35,157 nt of DNA from Ignavibacteriaceae bacterium (lineage in GTDB: Bacteria; Bacteroidota; Ignavibacteria; Ignavibacteriales; Ignavibacteriaceae): contig JACAFC010000213.1 in NCBI GenBank assembly GCA_013388515.1, positions 1-35,157 of the forward strand, written 5' to 3'. The stretch's first letter is position 1, and every line of letters begins with the position of its first letter. Position numbers and translations under genes: made by a program. The notes under the pieces are model-generated. The model did no database searches and was not told the origin of the DNA. It worked only from the letters and a program-made list of their open reading frames with translations. This document shows positions 9,100 to 18,226 of this stretch, one piece after another.

Positions 9100-10421
9100 A
9101 CATAAACTCTTGTTTAAAAAAAATTATTCTAAATAAGAAAAAAATTTTCACTCTCTTATTAATAATACTTTCCACTAACTTATCATGTAATTTCGAGAAG
9201 AAGGATATTCCAAGAGAAATTCTATATTGGTCATCAAATAATAATGAAGAAATCTCATTTGCACGATTTATTACAAATGAATGGAATAAAAGGAACCTGG
9301 AATTAAAAGTTCATTTTCAACCAGTACCGGAGGGTCAATCTAGCGAAGAAATAATTCTTGCAGCTGTTGTTGGTAAAACAACCCCCGATGTTTATTCAAA
9401 TATGTGGCAAGGCGATGTGGAGACTTATGCTCAAGCTGGAGTACTTGTTGCGCTTGATACACTTAATGGGTTCATCCAGTTTTTAAATGAAAGATGTGAT
9501 AGTTGGACTGTTAAAGAGGTTACTTCAAAAGACGGACATATTTATCAGATTCCATGGAAAATTAATCCGATAATGATGATTTATAATAAGAAAATATTGA
9601 AAGAATTGGGATTGACTTCTCCTCCTCAAACCTATTCAGAATTTCTTGAAGCAGCCAAAAGATTTAAAAAAGATAATAACAATGATGGTTATACTGATCA
9701 GTGGATTGGCTATACAGAAGTTCATACTACTTGGTGGCAGCGTTTATTTGATTTTTATCCGCTCTATTTGGCTGCTTCTAATGGTGCATCTTTAATACAA
9801 AACGATAAAGCCGTATTCAACAATGTGCATGCATTGCAAGTGTTCGAGTTTTTGAGAGAGCTTTATAAAAAGGAATATTTTCCAAAAGAAAGAATATCAG
9901 CTAGACAAGATCCCTTTTTATCGAGCACAATTGCTACTCGATTTACTGGTCCTTGGGAAATTTCACATGCTGAAAAATTCAAACCGACTGATTTTGAGTA
10001 TTCTTTTCAAACAATGCCTGTTCCCAATGAACATTCAGGCCCAATTTTTACTTATGGTGATCCCAAAAATATAATTGTCTTTAAATCTAGTGTAGATCCG
10101 AATAAGATTCTGAAATTCCTAAAATATTTTTTAAGTGAAGAAAATGATCTTAAGCTTATTGAGATGACTAATCAACTTCCACGCAGAAAAAATATTGATA
10201 AAAATCCAGTGTTTGCAAATTATTTTACAAAAAATCCTTTGATGTTAAGATTTGCCCACCAAGCCAATTATGTAAAAGGCACAGATGTTTCTGTTATACT
10301 TAAAGAGGTTTTTGATATAATTTCACAAGAATATGAAGCATGTGTTATTTATGGAGTTAAAACGCCTAAAGAAGCCTTAAAGGATGCTGAGAGAGCTGTA
10401 AACTTATTGTTCATTAAATGA
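9096..10421 (+). CDS. ABC sugar importer, substrate-binding lipoprotein (SBP_bac_1)
   Basis: 441 residues from ATG 9096, chosen over ATGs at 9081 and 9090 because it forms an ATGA overlap with the upstream stop and has GGAG about 9 nt upstream. The N-terminus is basic then hydrophobic (KKIFTLLLIILSTNLSC); Cys31 is a plausible lipid anchor, although the lipobox is imperfect (NLSC). The mature part has the family-1 solute-binding fold: EILYWSSNNNEEISFARF, TPDVYSNMWQGDVETYAQAG, DGHIYQIPWKINPIMMIYN, then MPVPNEHSGPIFTYGDPKNI near 310. Trp and Tyr residues that usually stack on sugars are plentiful. It captures oligosaccharides in the periplasm for the two permeases that follow. The substrate is probably a manno-oligosaccharide, inferred from the operon. 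Confidence 0.9.
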   Translation: MNINSCLKKIILNKKKIFTLLLIILSTNLSCNFEKKDIPREILYWSSNNNEEISFARFITNEWNKRNLELKVHFQPVPEGQSSEEIILAAVVGKTTPDVYSNMWQGDVETYAQAGVLVALDTLNGFIQFLNERCDSWTVKEVTSKDGHIYQIPWKINPIMMIYNKKILKELGLTSPPQTYSEFLEAAKRFKKDNNNDGYTDQWIGYTEVHTTWWQRLFDFYPLYLAASNGASLIQNDKAVFNNVHALQVFEFLRELYKKEYFPKERISARQDPFLSSTIATRFTGPWEISHAEKFKPTDFEYSFQTMPVPNEHSGPIFTYGDPKNIIVFKSSVDPNKILKFLKYFLSEENDLKLIEMTNQLPRRKNIDKNPVFANYFTKNPLMLRFAHQANYVKGTDVSVILKEVFDIISQEYEACVIYGVKTPKEALKDAERAVNLLFIK

Positions 10422-10428
10422 AATTATA

Positions 10429-11286
10429 ATGAAAAGAAAAACTTTCATACCTTATTTATTAGTTTCTCCATACGTAGTTCACTTTATTGTTTTCGTTGCT
10501 TTTCCAGTAATATTTTCGATATTCCTAACTTTTCATGATTGGAATATCATTGCACCAATGAGGTATGTTGGTTTAAGTAATTATATCCGGCTATTTAATG
10601 ATACTATCTTTATCAAGTCTTTGCTTAACACACTTATATTCCTTGCTATTCATATTCCACTTCAAATTATTTCAGCACTGGTAATTGCAGAAATATTGAA
10701 TCAAAACATAAAATTACGAGGATTTTTTCGAGCAACGTTTTTCATGCCTGTAATTGTTTCTGGAGTAGTAGTTACAATTCTTTGGCAGCAGCTCTACGGA
10801 TTTGAAACCGGTTTACTGAATAGAGTATTTATTCAACTTGGGTTTGGTAAAGTTGGCTGGTTAACCGATCCATCTATTGCTATGCCTTCAATTGCATTGA
10901 TGGCTACTTGGAAAAATGTTGGTTTGTACATCGTTCTATTTTTAGTAGGGCTACAAACAGTGCCTGCCCATTATTATGAAGCAGCAGATTTAGAAGGTGC
11001 AAATCATTTCCAAAAATTTATAAAAATCACTTTGCCATTAATCAATCCAACAATATTCATGGTTGTTATACTATCAACCATAGGTGGATTTTCACTTTTT
11101 ATTGAACCATATGTTATGACTGGCGGCGGGCCCTTAAACAGCACAATCTCTGCAATGCTGTATATTTATAAACAGGGATTTTTCTATTATCACATGGGTT
11201 ATGCTGCAACTTTGGGATTCTTTTTTGCTTTATTGATCCTAACTGTAATTATGATTCAAAAACGATATGTGGAGAAGGATAGATGA
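10429..11286 (+). CDS. ABC sugar importer permease, MalF/UgpA type
   Basis: 285 residues with six hydrophobic segments and no signal peptide cleavage site. The ABC permease EAA loop is clear at about 184-203 (EAADLEGANHFQKFIKITLP), which docks the ATPase. It also has the family pattern FMPVIVSGVVVTILWQQLYG near 105-124. It pairs with the next gene to form the inner-membrane pore. It starts 7 nt after the binding protein and overlaps the next gene by ATGA. Length is normal for the family. Confidence 0.94.
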   Translation: MKRKTFIPYLLVSPYVVHFIVFVAFPVIFSIFLTFHDWNIIAPMRYVGLSNYIRLFNDTIFIKSLLNTLIFLAIHIPLQIISALVIAEILNQNIKLRGFFRATFFMPVIVSGVVVTILWQQLYGFETGLLNRVFIQLGFGKVGWLTDPSIAMPSIALMATWKNVGLYIVLFLVGLQTVPAHYYEAADLEGANHFQKFIKITLPLINPTIFMVVILSTIGGFSLFIEPYVMTGGGPLNSTISAMLYIYKQGFFYYHMGYAATLGFFFALLILTVIMIQKRYVEKDR

Positions 11287-12092
11287 GAAAAGCACTTTTC
11301 TACATTATTCTAATTATGATTTCATTATTATTCATTTATCCGTTTTATTGGATGGTAATTGCATCACTTACGCCGGAAAACGAATTAAGCAGTCTTACCT
11401 TTTTGCCTTCATATTTTACGTTAAGCAGTTATATTCAAATGTTTGATAAAATTCCAATAATTAGATCGTTCTTTAATAGTTTATTTGTTGCACTTTCTGT
11501 AACAACTGGTGTTCTAATATTTGGTTCAATGGTTGGTTATGCTCTTTCAAGACTAAATTTCAAAGGTAAAAAGTTGATTTTCTATTTAATCATTTTCACT
11601 ATGACACTTCCTTTTCAAATTACTTTAATTCCACAATATATCATTATTGTTAAATTTGGCTGGGTTGATAGTTATTATGCATTAATTATTCCTTACCTAA
11701 TGAATACTCTTGCCATAATAATGTTCCGGCAGTATTTCAAATCTATACCTCAAGATTTGATAGATGCTGCAAGAATAGATGGCTGTAGTGAGTTAAGAAT
11801 AATTTTCAGGATTCTCTGGCCAAATTCAATTCCAGCTATTGTTACAATTGCAATACTTACATTTATGGCTACTTGGAATGAAGTGCTTTGGCCGTTAATT
11901 GTTATACGAGATGAGCATCTCATGACCATGCCGCAATTAGTAACTTTATTTGCCGTTGGCGGAAGAGCGGAATCCCAACTAGGAGTGAAATTGGCTTCAG
12001 CTGTTTTACTTGCTCTGCCTATTATTATTTGCTATCTATTCCTCCAAAAGTATTTTATCCAAAGTATGGTATCGACTGGCTTAAAGGAGTAA
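11283..12092 (+). CDS. ABC sugar importer permease, MalG/UgpE type
   Basis: 269 residues, six membrane segments, with the EAA-type loop at about 161-180 (DAARIDGCSELRIIFRILWP) and the MalG-like opening FIYPFYWMVIASLTPENEL. It overlaps the preceding permease by 4 nt (ATGA), indicating coupled translation and equal amounts of the two. No ATP-binding subunit follows or occurs elsewhere in the window. The usual explanation in this transporter class is a shared MsmK/UgpC-like ATPase encoded at another locus. Confidence 0.94.
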   Translation: MRKALFYIILIMISLLFIYPFYWMVIASLTPENELSSLTFLPSYFTLSSYIQMFDKIPIIRSFFNSLFVALSVTTGVLIFGSMVGYALSRLNFKGKKLIFYLIIFTMTLPFQITLIPQYIIIVKFGWVDSYYALIIPYLMNTLAIIMFRQYFKSIPQDLIDAARIDGCSELRIIFRILWPNSIPAIVTIAILTFMATWNEVLWPLIVIRDEHLMTMPQLVTLFAVGGRAESQLGVKLASAVLLALPIIICYLFLQKYFIQSMVSTGLKE

Positions 12093-12101
12093 CAAAAGAT
12101 T

Positions 12102-13421
12102 ATGCTTAAAAAGTTACCAAATGAAATTACAGCTAACCCCAAGAAAGTTATTCTTCAATTTTTTGAACTAAATGAGACAAGAACTCGAAGAATAATAAAC
12201 TTTGTTTTGTCGTTACCCAAAAATAATGTAAAAAAAAATCTTGAGAATGTTTTCATTGAATTTAGCAGCAGACATAGGCATTTTGAAGAAATAATTCTTT
12301 CACATTACAAAAAAATTGAGAAGTATATTCATCCTGATACTGTACCAAATTTAGAGCAAAAACTATTGTTGGGGTCATATTTTTCTAAGGAATATTCCAT
12401 TAGTTCAGCAGCATTATTTAATCCTTCAATAGTGGTTCATCCAGATCAGTCGGATGCTGAAAACGGCTCACTTAAATTTGTTATGAGTATGAGAGCTACT
12501 GGCGAAGGACATATTTCATCAATTGTGTTTGAGGAAGGAATTGTTGATAAGAACGGAAGTATAACCTTGAAGGAAAAAACAAATTATTCTTGTTTGCCAG
12601 TAAAAACTTTGCTTACATCTAAAGATCTTAAAGCAGAAAAGAAAATTTATAAAGACCAATCTTTAATTGATGATGAGGAATTAACATCATCCAATTATAA
12701 ATGCAAATTTAATTCTAAAATTCCACTTAATGAGAGAGTTTTGTTTCCAAGTTCCCCTAGTGAAATTGTTGGTATGGAAGACGTAAGGCTTGTTCGATTG
12801 GTTGAAGGGCAAAATAAAGTCAAGTACATTGGAACCTACACAGCTTACAATGGTCGAACTTTCAGAACTCAGTTTATTGAAACCGAAGATTTTTCTGAGT
12901 TTAGTATTCGAAGACTATACGGTAAAGCTATTAATGACAAAGGAATGGCTCTTTTTCCGAGAAAGATAAAAAATAAATTTGTAATGACTTCAAGACAGGA
13001 TGGTGAAAATTTATTTTTAATGTATTCTGATAATCTTTATCATTGGGATGAGGCAGAGATCATTAAGACGCCTCAAAATGCGTGGGACTTAATTCAGTTG
13101 GGAAATTGCGGTTCTCCAATTGAAACCGATGATGGCTGGCTCTTGATTACTCATGCTGTTGGTCCGGTGCGGAAGTATGTAGTGAGTGCACTATTACTGG
13201 ATTTAGATGATCCTTCAAAGATAATTGGCTCTCTAAGTGAACCGTTAATTCAACCCAATAAGCAAGAACGAGAAGGATATGTACCAAATGTGGTTTATTC
13301 TTGCGGTTCCATAATGCATAAAAAGTATTTAATTATTCCTTATGCTTTTTCAGACTCGGGATGCCGATTTGCTAAAATTCAAATTAAGAAATTGTTACAA
13401 AGACTAAAAAACTTTAATTAA
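12102..13421 (+). CDS. GH130 family mannoside phosphorylase/hydrolase with N-terminal extension
   Basis: 439 residues without a signal peptide, so cytoplasmic. A helical N-terminal extension of about 95 residues precedes the five-bladed propeller core. The core begins at SISSAALFNPSIVVHPDQ and continues with SMRATGEGHISSIVF, GMEDVRLVR (224-230), GNCGSPIETDDGWLLITHAVG (334-354) and PNVVYSCG (395-402). In GH130 the Asp of the E-D motif, here Asp227, is the general acid. Well-studied GH130 phosphorylases cleave beta-mannosidic bonds with phosphate to give mannose-1-phosphate; some members with this long architecture are beta-1,2-mannosidases that use water. The sequence alone does not decide which applies. 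It is followed 20 nt later by a second, shorter GH130 gene. Confidence 0.85.
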   Translation: MLKKLPNEITANPKKVILQFFELNETRTRRIINFVLSLPKNNVKKNLENVFIEFSSRHRHFEEIILSHYKKIEKYIHPDTVPNLEQKLLLGSYFSKEYSISSAALFNPSIVVHPDQSDAENGSLKFVMSMRATGEGHISSIVFEEGIVDKNGSITLKEKTNYSCLPVKTLLTSKDLKAEKKIYKDQSLIDDEELTSSNYKCKFNSKIPLNERVLFPSSPSEIVGMEDVRLVRLVEGQNKVKYIGTYTAYNGRTFRTQFIETEDFSEFSIRRLYGKAINDKGMALFPRKIKNKFVMTSRQDGENLFLMYSDNLYHWDEAEIIKTPQNAWDLIQLGNCGSPIETDDGWLLITHAVGPVRKYVVSALLLDLDDPSKIIGSLSEPLIQPNKQEREGYVPNVVYSCGSIMHKKYLIIPYAFSDSGCRFAKIQIKKLLQRLKNFN

Positions 13422-13441
13422 AATATTTTTAAGAAAATTAT

Positions 13442-14344
13442 ATGGCAATACATCGTTATAAAAACAATCCAATTATCGTAAAGGAAAATGTTCCATTTAA
13501 TGTTAATAGTGTCTTTAATCCTGGAGTTACAAAATACAGAGATGAGTATTTACTGCTATGCAGAGTCGAAATGCCTAATGGCAGGTCTTCCTTAGTTTTA
13601 GCTCGCAGTAAAGACGGTTATAATTTCAAAGTAGATGCGTTGCCTGTACTAACTCCTGAAATGCATCAAAACTGCTATGACTATGTTAAATGGGGTATTG
13701 AAGATGTAAGAATAACACTTATTGAGAATAAATATTATTTGACATATACAGGTTACTCAAAATATATGCCCTTAGTTATTCTAACTGAGACTGAAGACTT
13801 TTCAAATTTTATTATTCACGGACCAATCAGTGAACCCTCAAATAAAAATTGTGCTTTATTTCCAGAAAAAATAAACGGATTTTATTGGAAGATTGATAGA
13901 CCAAGCGCCGAGTCTAGAAAAGATATTTGGTTGAGTCAAAGTCCAGATTTACTACACTGGGGTAAATACAAATTTTTAGCTGAACCTTTTCAAGGAAGTT
14001 GGGAGCAAGACAAAATTGGCAGTTCTTCGCCGCCTATTAAAACAGATGAAGGATGGCTTATGCTATATCATGGTGTTCGTGGTTTTGGATTAGGCTCAAT
14101 TTACAAAATTGGTGTTTTACTTCTTGACCTTAACGAACCATGGAAGATTAAAGGAAGAACTAAAGCTCCAATTCTACAACCCGAAATGGAATACGAACGA
14201 GTTGGCGATGTGATGAATGTAGTATTTTCTTGTGGATGGATTAAAGAAGACAATGGAGATGTGAAAATATATTATTCTGGTGCAGATACTAACATTTGTC
14301 TAGCTGAAACCAGCATTGATTTTCTTCTATCAGTTTGCAAATAA
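13442..14344 (+). CDS. GH130 beta-mannoside phosphorylase, short type
   Basis: 300 residues, no signal peptide, consisting of the bare five-bladed propeller. Motifs: VFNPGVTKYRDEYLLLCRVE near 24-43, GIEDVR (85-90) with the predicted general acid Asp88, SSSPPIKTDEGWLMLYHGV near 194-212, YERVGDVMNVVFSCG near 251-265, and YYSGADTNICLAET at the end. His210 in the YHGV motif is at the place where GH130 phosphorylases bind phosphate. This layout matches subfamilies 1/2, which include 4-O-beta-mannosyl-glucose and beta-1,4-manno-oligosaccharide phosphorylases. The product would be alpha-mannose-1-phosphate, which saves ATP. The following gene begins within its stop codon (TAATG at 14342-14346). Confidence 0.88.
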   Translation: MAIHRYKNNPIIVKENVPFNVNSVFNPGVTKYRDEYLLLCRVEMPNGRSSLVLARSKDGYNFKVDALPVLTPEMHQNCYDYVKWGIEDVRITLIENKYYLTYTGYSKYMPLVILTETEDFSNFIIHGPISEPSNKNCALFPEKINGFYWKIDRPSAESRKDIWLSQSPDLLHWGKYKFLAEPFQGSWEQDKIGSSSPPIKTDEGWLMLYHGVRGFGLGSIYKIGVLLLDLNEPWKIKGRTKAPILQPEMEYERVGDVMNVVFSCGWIKEDNGDVKIYYSGADTNICLAETSIDFLLSVCK

Positions 14345-15648
14345 TGCTTACATTCATGAAGCGTAATAATAATATTCAACTAATTAGTTTTATAGCGTTA
14401 CTTTTTATTACTTTTTACGTTAATGATTATTTCCCTCAACAGTTCTTAACAAATCCTTCTCATTTAAATCACCTATATAAGGAAATCACAATAAATGAGA
14501 GGGAAATGGGGATAATACATATCTATTCAGAATATCCAGATTATCATGTTGTAGCTGATGATGATGAAGGTATTGCGTGTGTAGATGATGTTTCTCGAGC
14601 TGCAGTTTTTTACGCTAAGTATTATAAATTAACTGGAGATAGTTCAAGCCTGCATAAAGTAAAAACTCTTACTGAATTTCTTTTGTATATGCAATCAGAC
14701 AGCGGATGGTTTAATAATTTTATTTTGAAAGATTACTCAATCAACAAAACTCACAAAAATAGTGTTGCCGAACCAAACTGGTGGACCTGGCGTGCTTTAT
14801 GGGCTTTAAGTGAGAACTATCTATTAATTAATGAAACTGATGCTCAACTTTCTGAACGTGTTCTTAATGCAATTGAAAAAACAATCATTGCTTGCAAAAA
14901 TGAATTTTCACTTAGCAAACCAATTGTGCACGCAGAGGGTTTCAAGAGACCAAGCTGGCTACCATTTCAATCTGCATCAGATCAAGCATCAGTATTGGTT
15001 TTGGGACTTATAAATTATTATAAAATTAGTAAGGATCAATCAGCTGTTTTACTTATCGAAAAAATGTGCGATGGTATTTTATTGATGCAAGAAGGAAATG
15101 AAAACATTTTTCCATTTGGAGCTTTTCTCAGCTGGGAGAACATTTGGCACGCCTATGGTAACTCACAGAGCTACGCGCTTTTAAAAGCATATCAGCTGCT
15201 TAATAACACTAGATACAAAACTGCGAGCTTATTAGAAATAAATAATTTCTTTAGTTATTTGATCGAACAACAATTTCTTAACGAAATTATTTTTAGCAAA
15301 TTTTATACGATTACTTTACCAAACGAAATAAAAACCTTTCCTCAAATTGCTTATGGAATACGACCAATGGTTTTTGCTTTGCTTAGCGCATATGAACTAG
15401 AAAATGATAAAAAGTACTTCGACAAAGCGCTAAATATAGCATCTTGGTTCTTTGGTAGTAATTATCCGAAAATACAAATGTACGATACTTCTACTGGTAG
15501 ATGTTTTGATGGAATAACCGGCATCGATGAAATAAACATGAATTCGGGAGCCGAGTCAACAATAGAAGCTTTGCTAAGTTTAATAGAAATTGAAAAACAC
15601 ACTGGAGGTAGTGAATCTCTAAAGGAACTTATTAAAAGCATGGAGTAA
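14344..15648 (+). CDS. Exported alpha/alpha-toroid protein, putative glycosidase of unknown family
   Basis: 434 residues from ATG 14344, which overlaps the previous TAA by one base; ATG 14356 is an alternative. There is no good ribosome binding site for either, so translation may depend on coupling. The N-terminus (IQLISFIALLFITFYVNDYFPQQ) looks like a signal peptide. The body has repeated helix-helix hairpins rich in Trp and aromatic residues: DDDEGIACVDDVSRAA near 70-85, NWWTWRALWALSENY near 140-155, WENIWHAYGNSQSYALLKAY near 261-280, and a conserved-looking end MYDTSTGRCFDGI ... INMNSGAESTIEALL near 380-411. This resembles six-hairpin glycosidases and related cellulase-like folds. I cannot name a CAZy family. 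Acidic residues in the DDDEG motif are candidates for the active site. Confidence 0.65.
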   Translation: MLTFMKRNNNIQLISFIALLFITFYVNDYFPQQFLTNPSHLNHLYKEITINEREMGIIHIYSEYPDYHVVADDDEGIACVDDVSRAAVFYAKYYKLTGDSSSLHKVKTLTEFLLYMQSDSGWFNNFILKDYSINKTHKNSVAEPNWWTWRALWALSENYLLINETDAQLSERVLNAIEKTIIACKNEFSLSKPIVHAEGFKRPSWLPFQSASDQASVLVLGLINYYKISKDQSAVLLIEKMCDGILLMQEGNENIFPFGAFLSWENIWHAYGNSQSYALLKAYQLLNNTRYKTASLLEINNFFSYLIEQQFLNEIIFSKFYTITLPNEIKTFPQIAYGIRPMVFALLSAYELENDKKYFDKALNIASWFFGSNYPKIQMYDTSTGRCFDGITGIDEINMNSGAESTIEALLSLIEIEKHTGGSESLKELIKSME

Positions 15649-15654
15649 AATTTA

Positions 15655-18210
15655 ATGTATTGTCCAAGAGTTTTGTTCTATTTTTTTATTTGCCTCCTTT
15701 TTACTAAATCTATTCAGGCACAATCAATTCAGGAATGTTATAACAATTTAAAAATTGAATTTAAGGGAGAAGGGAAATTTGAGGTTGGTGGTCCGTTTGT
15801 TGGAATAGAACTACATCATAGCAAACCGGTTTTACAAAGGATTAGTTTCTTTTACCCCGCAGCCAATAGTATCGATCTTAGCACAGATTATTGGAAACGT
15901 GATACCTCATTTATTTCTTCTTTGGCTTTAATGATTGATGATAATTTTGAACTAATTGAGGAAAGCAAATACGAATTAGAAGTAACTCCATTCAGCATAA
16001 AATTTTCAAATAAGAATGATAAGCGGTTGATTGAAATCTCATATCGGTTTATGAAAAATAAACCAGCTATGATTATGGAAATTAGCATCACAAATTTATC
16101 ATCGAAAACGAAAAGCTATAAGTTCTTAACTCATCTAGACGCCTCGTTAAGAACTAGTCATTCATTTGTTTTAAAGGATTGTGCTGCAATTAAACTAAAT
16201 GAAGAAACCAACTCAATCTTTGCTTCATACGAGGATAGTGAAACCCAAAATGTAAGTCTATTTTCGTGCTGCATTGGTGATAAACCATTAATAATCTCAG
16301 CAAATGGTAACCCTAATTTTGTTAATTCAAATAAATCTGAATATTTAAAACAAATAATGCTGGGCGAGCAAGAACCTCAATTGCAGGCGAATACAAAACC
16401 AGCATTCACATACATTTATAAAAAGCATTTACAATCCGGTGAGAAATTTTCTTTAACTAAAATTATTGGTTCATGCAAACCAGGCGAAGAAAAAGACTTA
16501 ATAGATTATTTGATACATAATTATAAAAAAGAAGTAGAAGAATATGAAGAGAGTGTTTTAACAAAATCGTGTTCGGAAAATATTATTCAAACGGGTGATC
16601 AAATAATAGATCATTCTGTTAAATGGGCGAAAAGCATTCTCGAAACTAATGTACACTACATTGATGGTGACTTTGTACCTATGCCGTGTCCGGCAGAATA
16701 CAATTTCTATTTTACACATGATGTTTTACTTACCGATCTTGCTGTTGTAAAGTTCGATTGTAATCGTGTAAAAAAGGATCTTAAATTTATTATTAAACAT
16801 GCTGATGATAATAAAACTATTCCTCATGCTTACTATTGGAAAGATTCTAGCTATGTAACTGAGTATGCAGGAACGGATAATTGGAATCACTTTTGGTTTA
16901 TAATTAACTGTGCTAATTACTTAAAACATACTTTTGATGTGGAATTTCTAGAGGAATTATATCCTTACATTGAGCGAAGCTTATCATTAGTAATGACAAA
17001 TAAAAAAATAGATGATCTGGTTTGGGCTTATCAACCAGATTGGTGGGATATCGGCAGTAAATTTGGACCAAGAGCATATATGACAATTCTGACAATTAAA
17101 GCAATACGAGATTATATATTCATTTCAAGCGTTTTAAACAAAAATCAGAGAGAGCTAACAAGTTGGGAAAATAGTGCGGATAAAATTAAGTCGGCACTAG
17201 TAAACAAACTATGGAATGAACAAAATGAATATTTAATGAACTTTTATGAAGACGGCATTCCAGATCCTCATTTCTATACTGGTTCCCTTTTAGCAGCTCA
17301 TCTTGAGCTTCTAAATGAAGAGAAAAAAAGAAAATTAGTAAATGCTGCTGAGAGGCATCTTCTTGATCCTAATGTTGGTATTTACAATGTATTCCCAATG
17401 GATTTTAATGATTTACAGTCCTATTTAGATTTGCAATCAAACGAAGCGGGAGAACCATTTTACTACGCAAATGGTGGAGTTTGGCCCCATGGCAATTCAT
17501 GGTATGTTTTGGGATTGATTTCTGTAGGTAAAAATTTTGAAGCTTTAGAGTTTATAAAGAAAAATATGAGTATTGTAGGAATTATGAATGGGCCAAATGG
17601 ACAGCCAGCAATGTATGAGTATCGAATTGCAAAAAAGGATGATCCATCTGTTTATGGTGTGGTTGATAAACCTCAGTTTCTTTGGGCGGCTGGCTGGTAT
17701 CTGTATTCTTTGTATGAACTTTTCATATTAGATCAAAATGATTGGAATTTATCTTTAAACCCGTTTATGAATCATAATTATAGTGATATGCAGTTTACTC
17801 TTAATTACTATGGAAAAAAGAAAAAAATTTTGGTAGATAAAAAAATTTTGAATTGGGATTCTATTTCACTCAATGGTAAGATATTTCCGACTACAATTTT
17901 ACCAGCCGAAAGTATATCAGATGATACAATTCATGTAATGACTAATTTTATACCAAGTTTACACCGTACAGAAGCAGTTATTGAACAGATTGAATATGAT
18001 GAAAGTAGTAAATCATTGGAATTTAAACTTTTAGCATTTCCGGGCCACAAAAATAAAACTGAAATTAAATCCCCGTTCGAAATAAAAAAGGTTTTAATTA
18101 ATAATGACGAATTCAAAAATGTAGTAGTAAAAAAAGTAAATAACTTGTATCTAATTTCTTTCGAATTTATTCATCCTAATAGAGAAACAGAAATAAAAAT
18201 AAAATTCTAG
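15655..18210 (+). CDS. Exported six-hairpin glycosidase-like protein (GH94/GH63/GDE-like fold)
   Basis: 851 residues with a signal peptide (VLFYFFICLLFTKSIQAQ). The first about 300 residues are beta-rich, like the N-terminal beta-sandwich that precedes the catalytic domain in GH94, GH15, GH63 and amylo-1,6-glucosidase proteins. The rest is an (alpha/alpha)6 barrel: FYFTHDVLLTDLAVVKFD, TDNWNHFWFIINCANYL, AYQPDWWDIGSKFGPRAYMT (about 456-475), NEAGEPFYYANGGVWPHGNS (about 596-615) and KPQFLWAAGWYLYSLYELF. NGGVWPHGNSWYVLG closely recalls the end of the catalytic barrel in GH94 phosphorylases, but export argues against a phosphorylase because phosphate is limiting outside the cytoplasm. GGAG at 15642-15645 serves the ATG at 15655. 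Family and substrate remain open. Confidence 0.7.
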   Translation: MYCPRVLFYFFICLLFTKSIQAQSIQECYNNLKIEFKGEGKFEVGGPFVGIELHHSKPVLQRISFFYPAANSIDLSTDYWKRDTSFISSLALMIDDNFELIEESKYELEVTPFSIKFSNKNDKRLIEISYRFMKNKPAMIMEISITNLSSKTKSYKFLTHLDASLRTSHSFVLKDCAAIKLNEETNSIFASYEDSETQNVSLFSCCIGDKPLIISANGNPNFVNSNKSEYLKQIMLGEQEPQLQANTKPAFTYIYKKHLQSGEKFSLTKIIGSCKPGEEKDLIDYLIHNYKKEVEEYEESVLTKSCSENIIQTGDQIIDHSVKWAKSILETNVHYIDGDFVPMPCPAEYNFYFTHDVLLTDLAVVKFDCNRVKKDLKFIIKHADDNKTIPHAYYWKDSSYVTEYAGTDNWNHFWFIINCANYLKHTFDVEFLEELYPYIERSLSLVMTNKKIDDLVWAYQPDWWDIGSKFGPRAYMTILTIKAIRDYIFISSVLNKNQRELTSWENSADKIKSALVNKLWNEQNEYLMNFYEDGIPDPHFYTGSLLAAHLELLNEEKKRKLVNAAERHLLDPNVGIYNVFPMDFNDLQSYLDLQSNEAGEPFYYANGGVWPHGNSWYVLGLISVGKNFEALEFIKKNMSIVGIMNGPNGQPAMYEYRIAKKDDPSVYGVVDKPQFLWAAGWYLYSLYELFILDQNDWNLSLNPFMNHNYSDMQFTLNYYGKKKKILVDKKILNWDSISLNGKIFPTTILPAESISDDTIHVMTNFIPSLHRTEAVIEQIEYDESSKSLEFKLLAFPGHKNKTEIKSPFEIKKVLINNDEFKNVVVKKVNNLYLISFEFIHPNRETEIKIKF

Positions 18211-18226
18211 GTGAGAAAATAAAACT

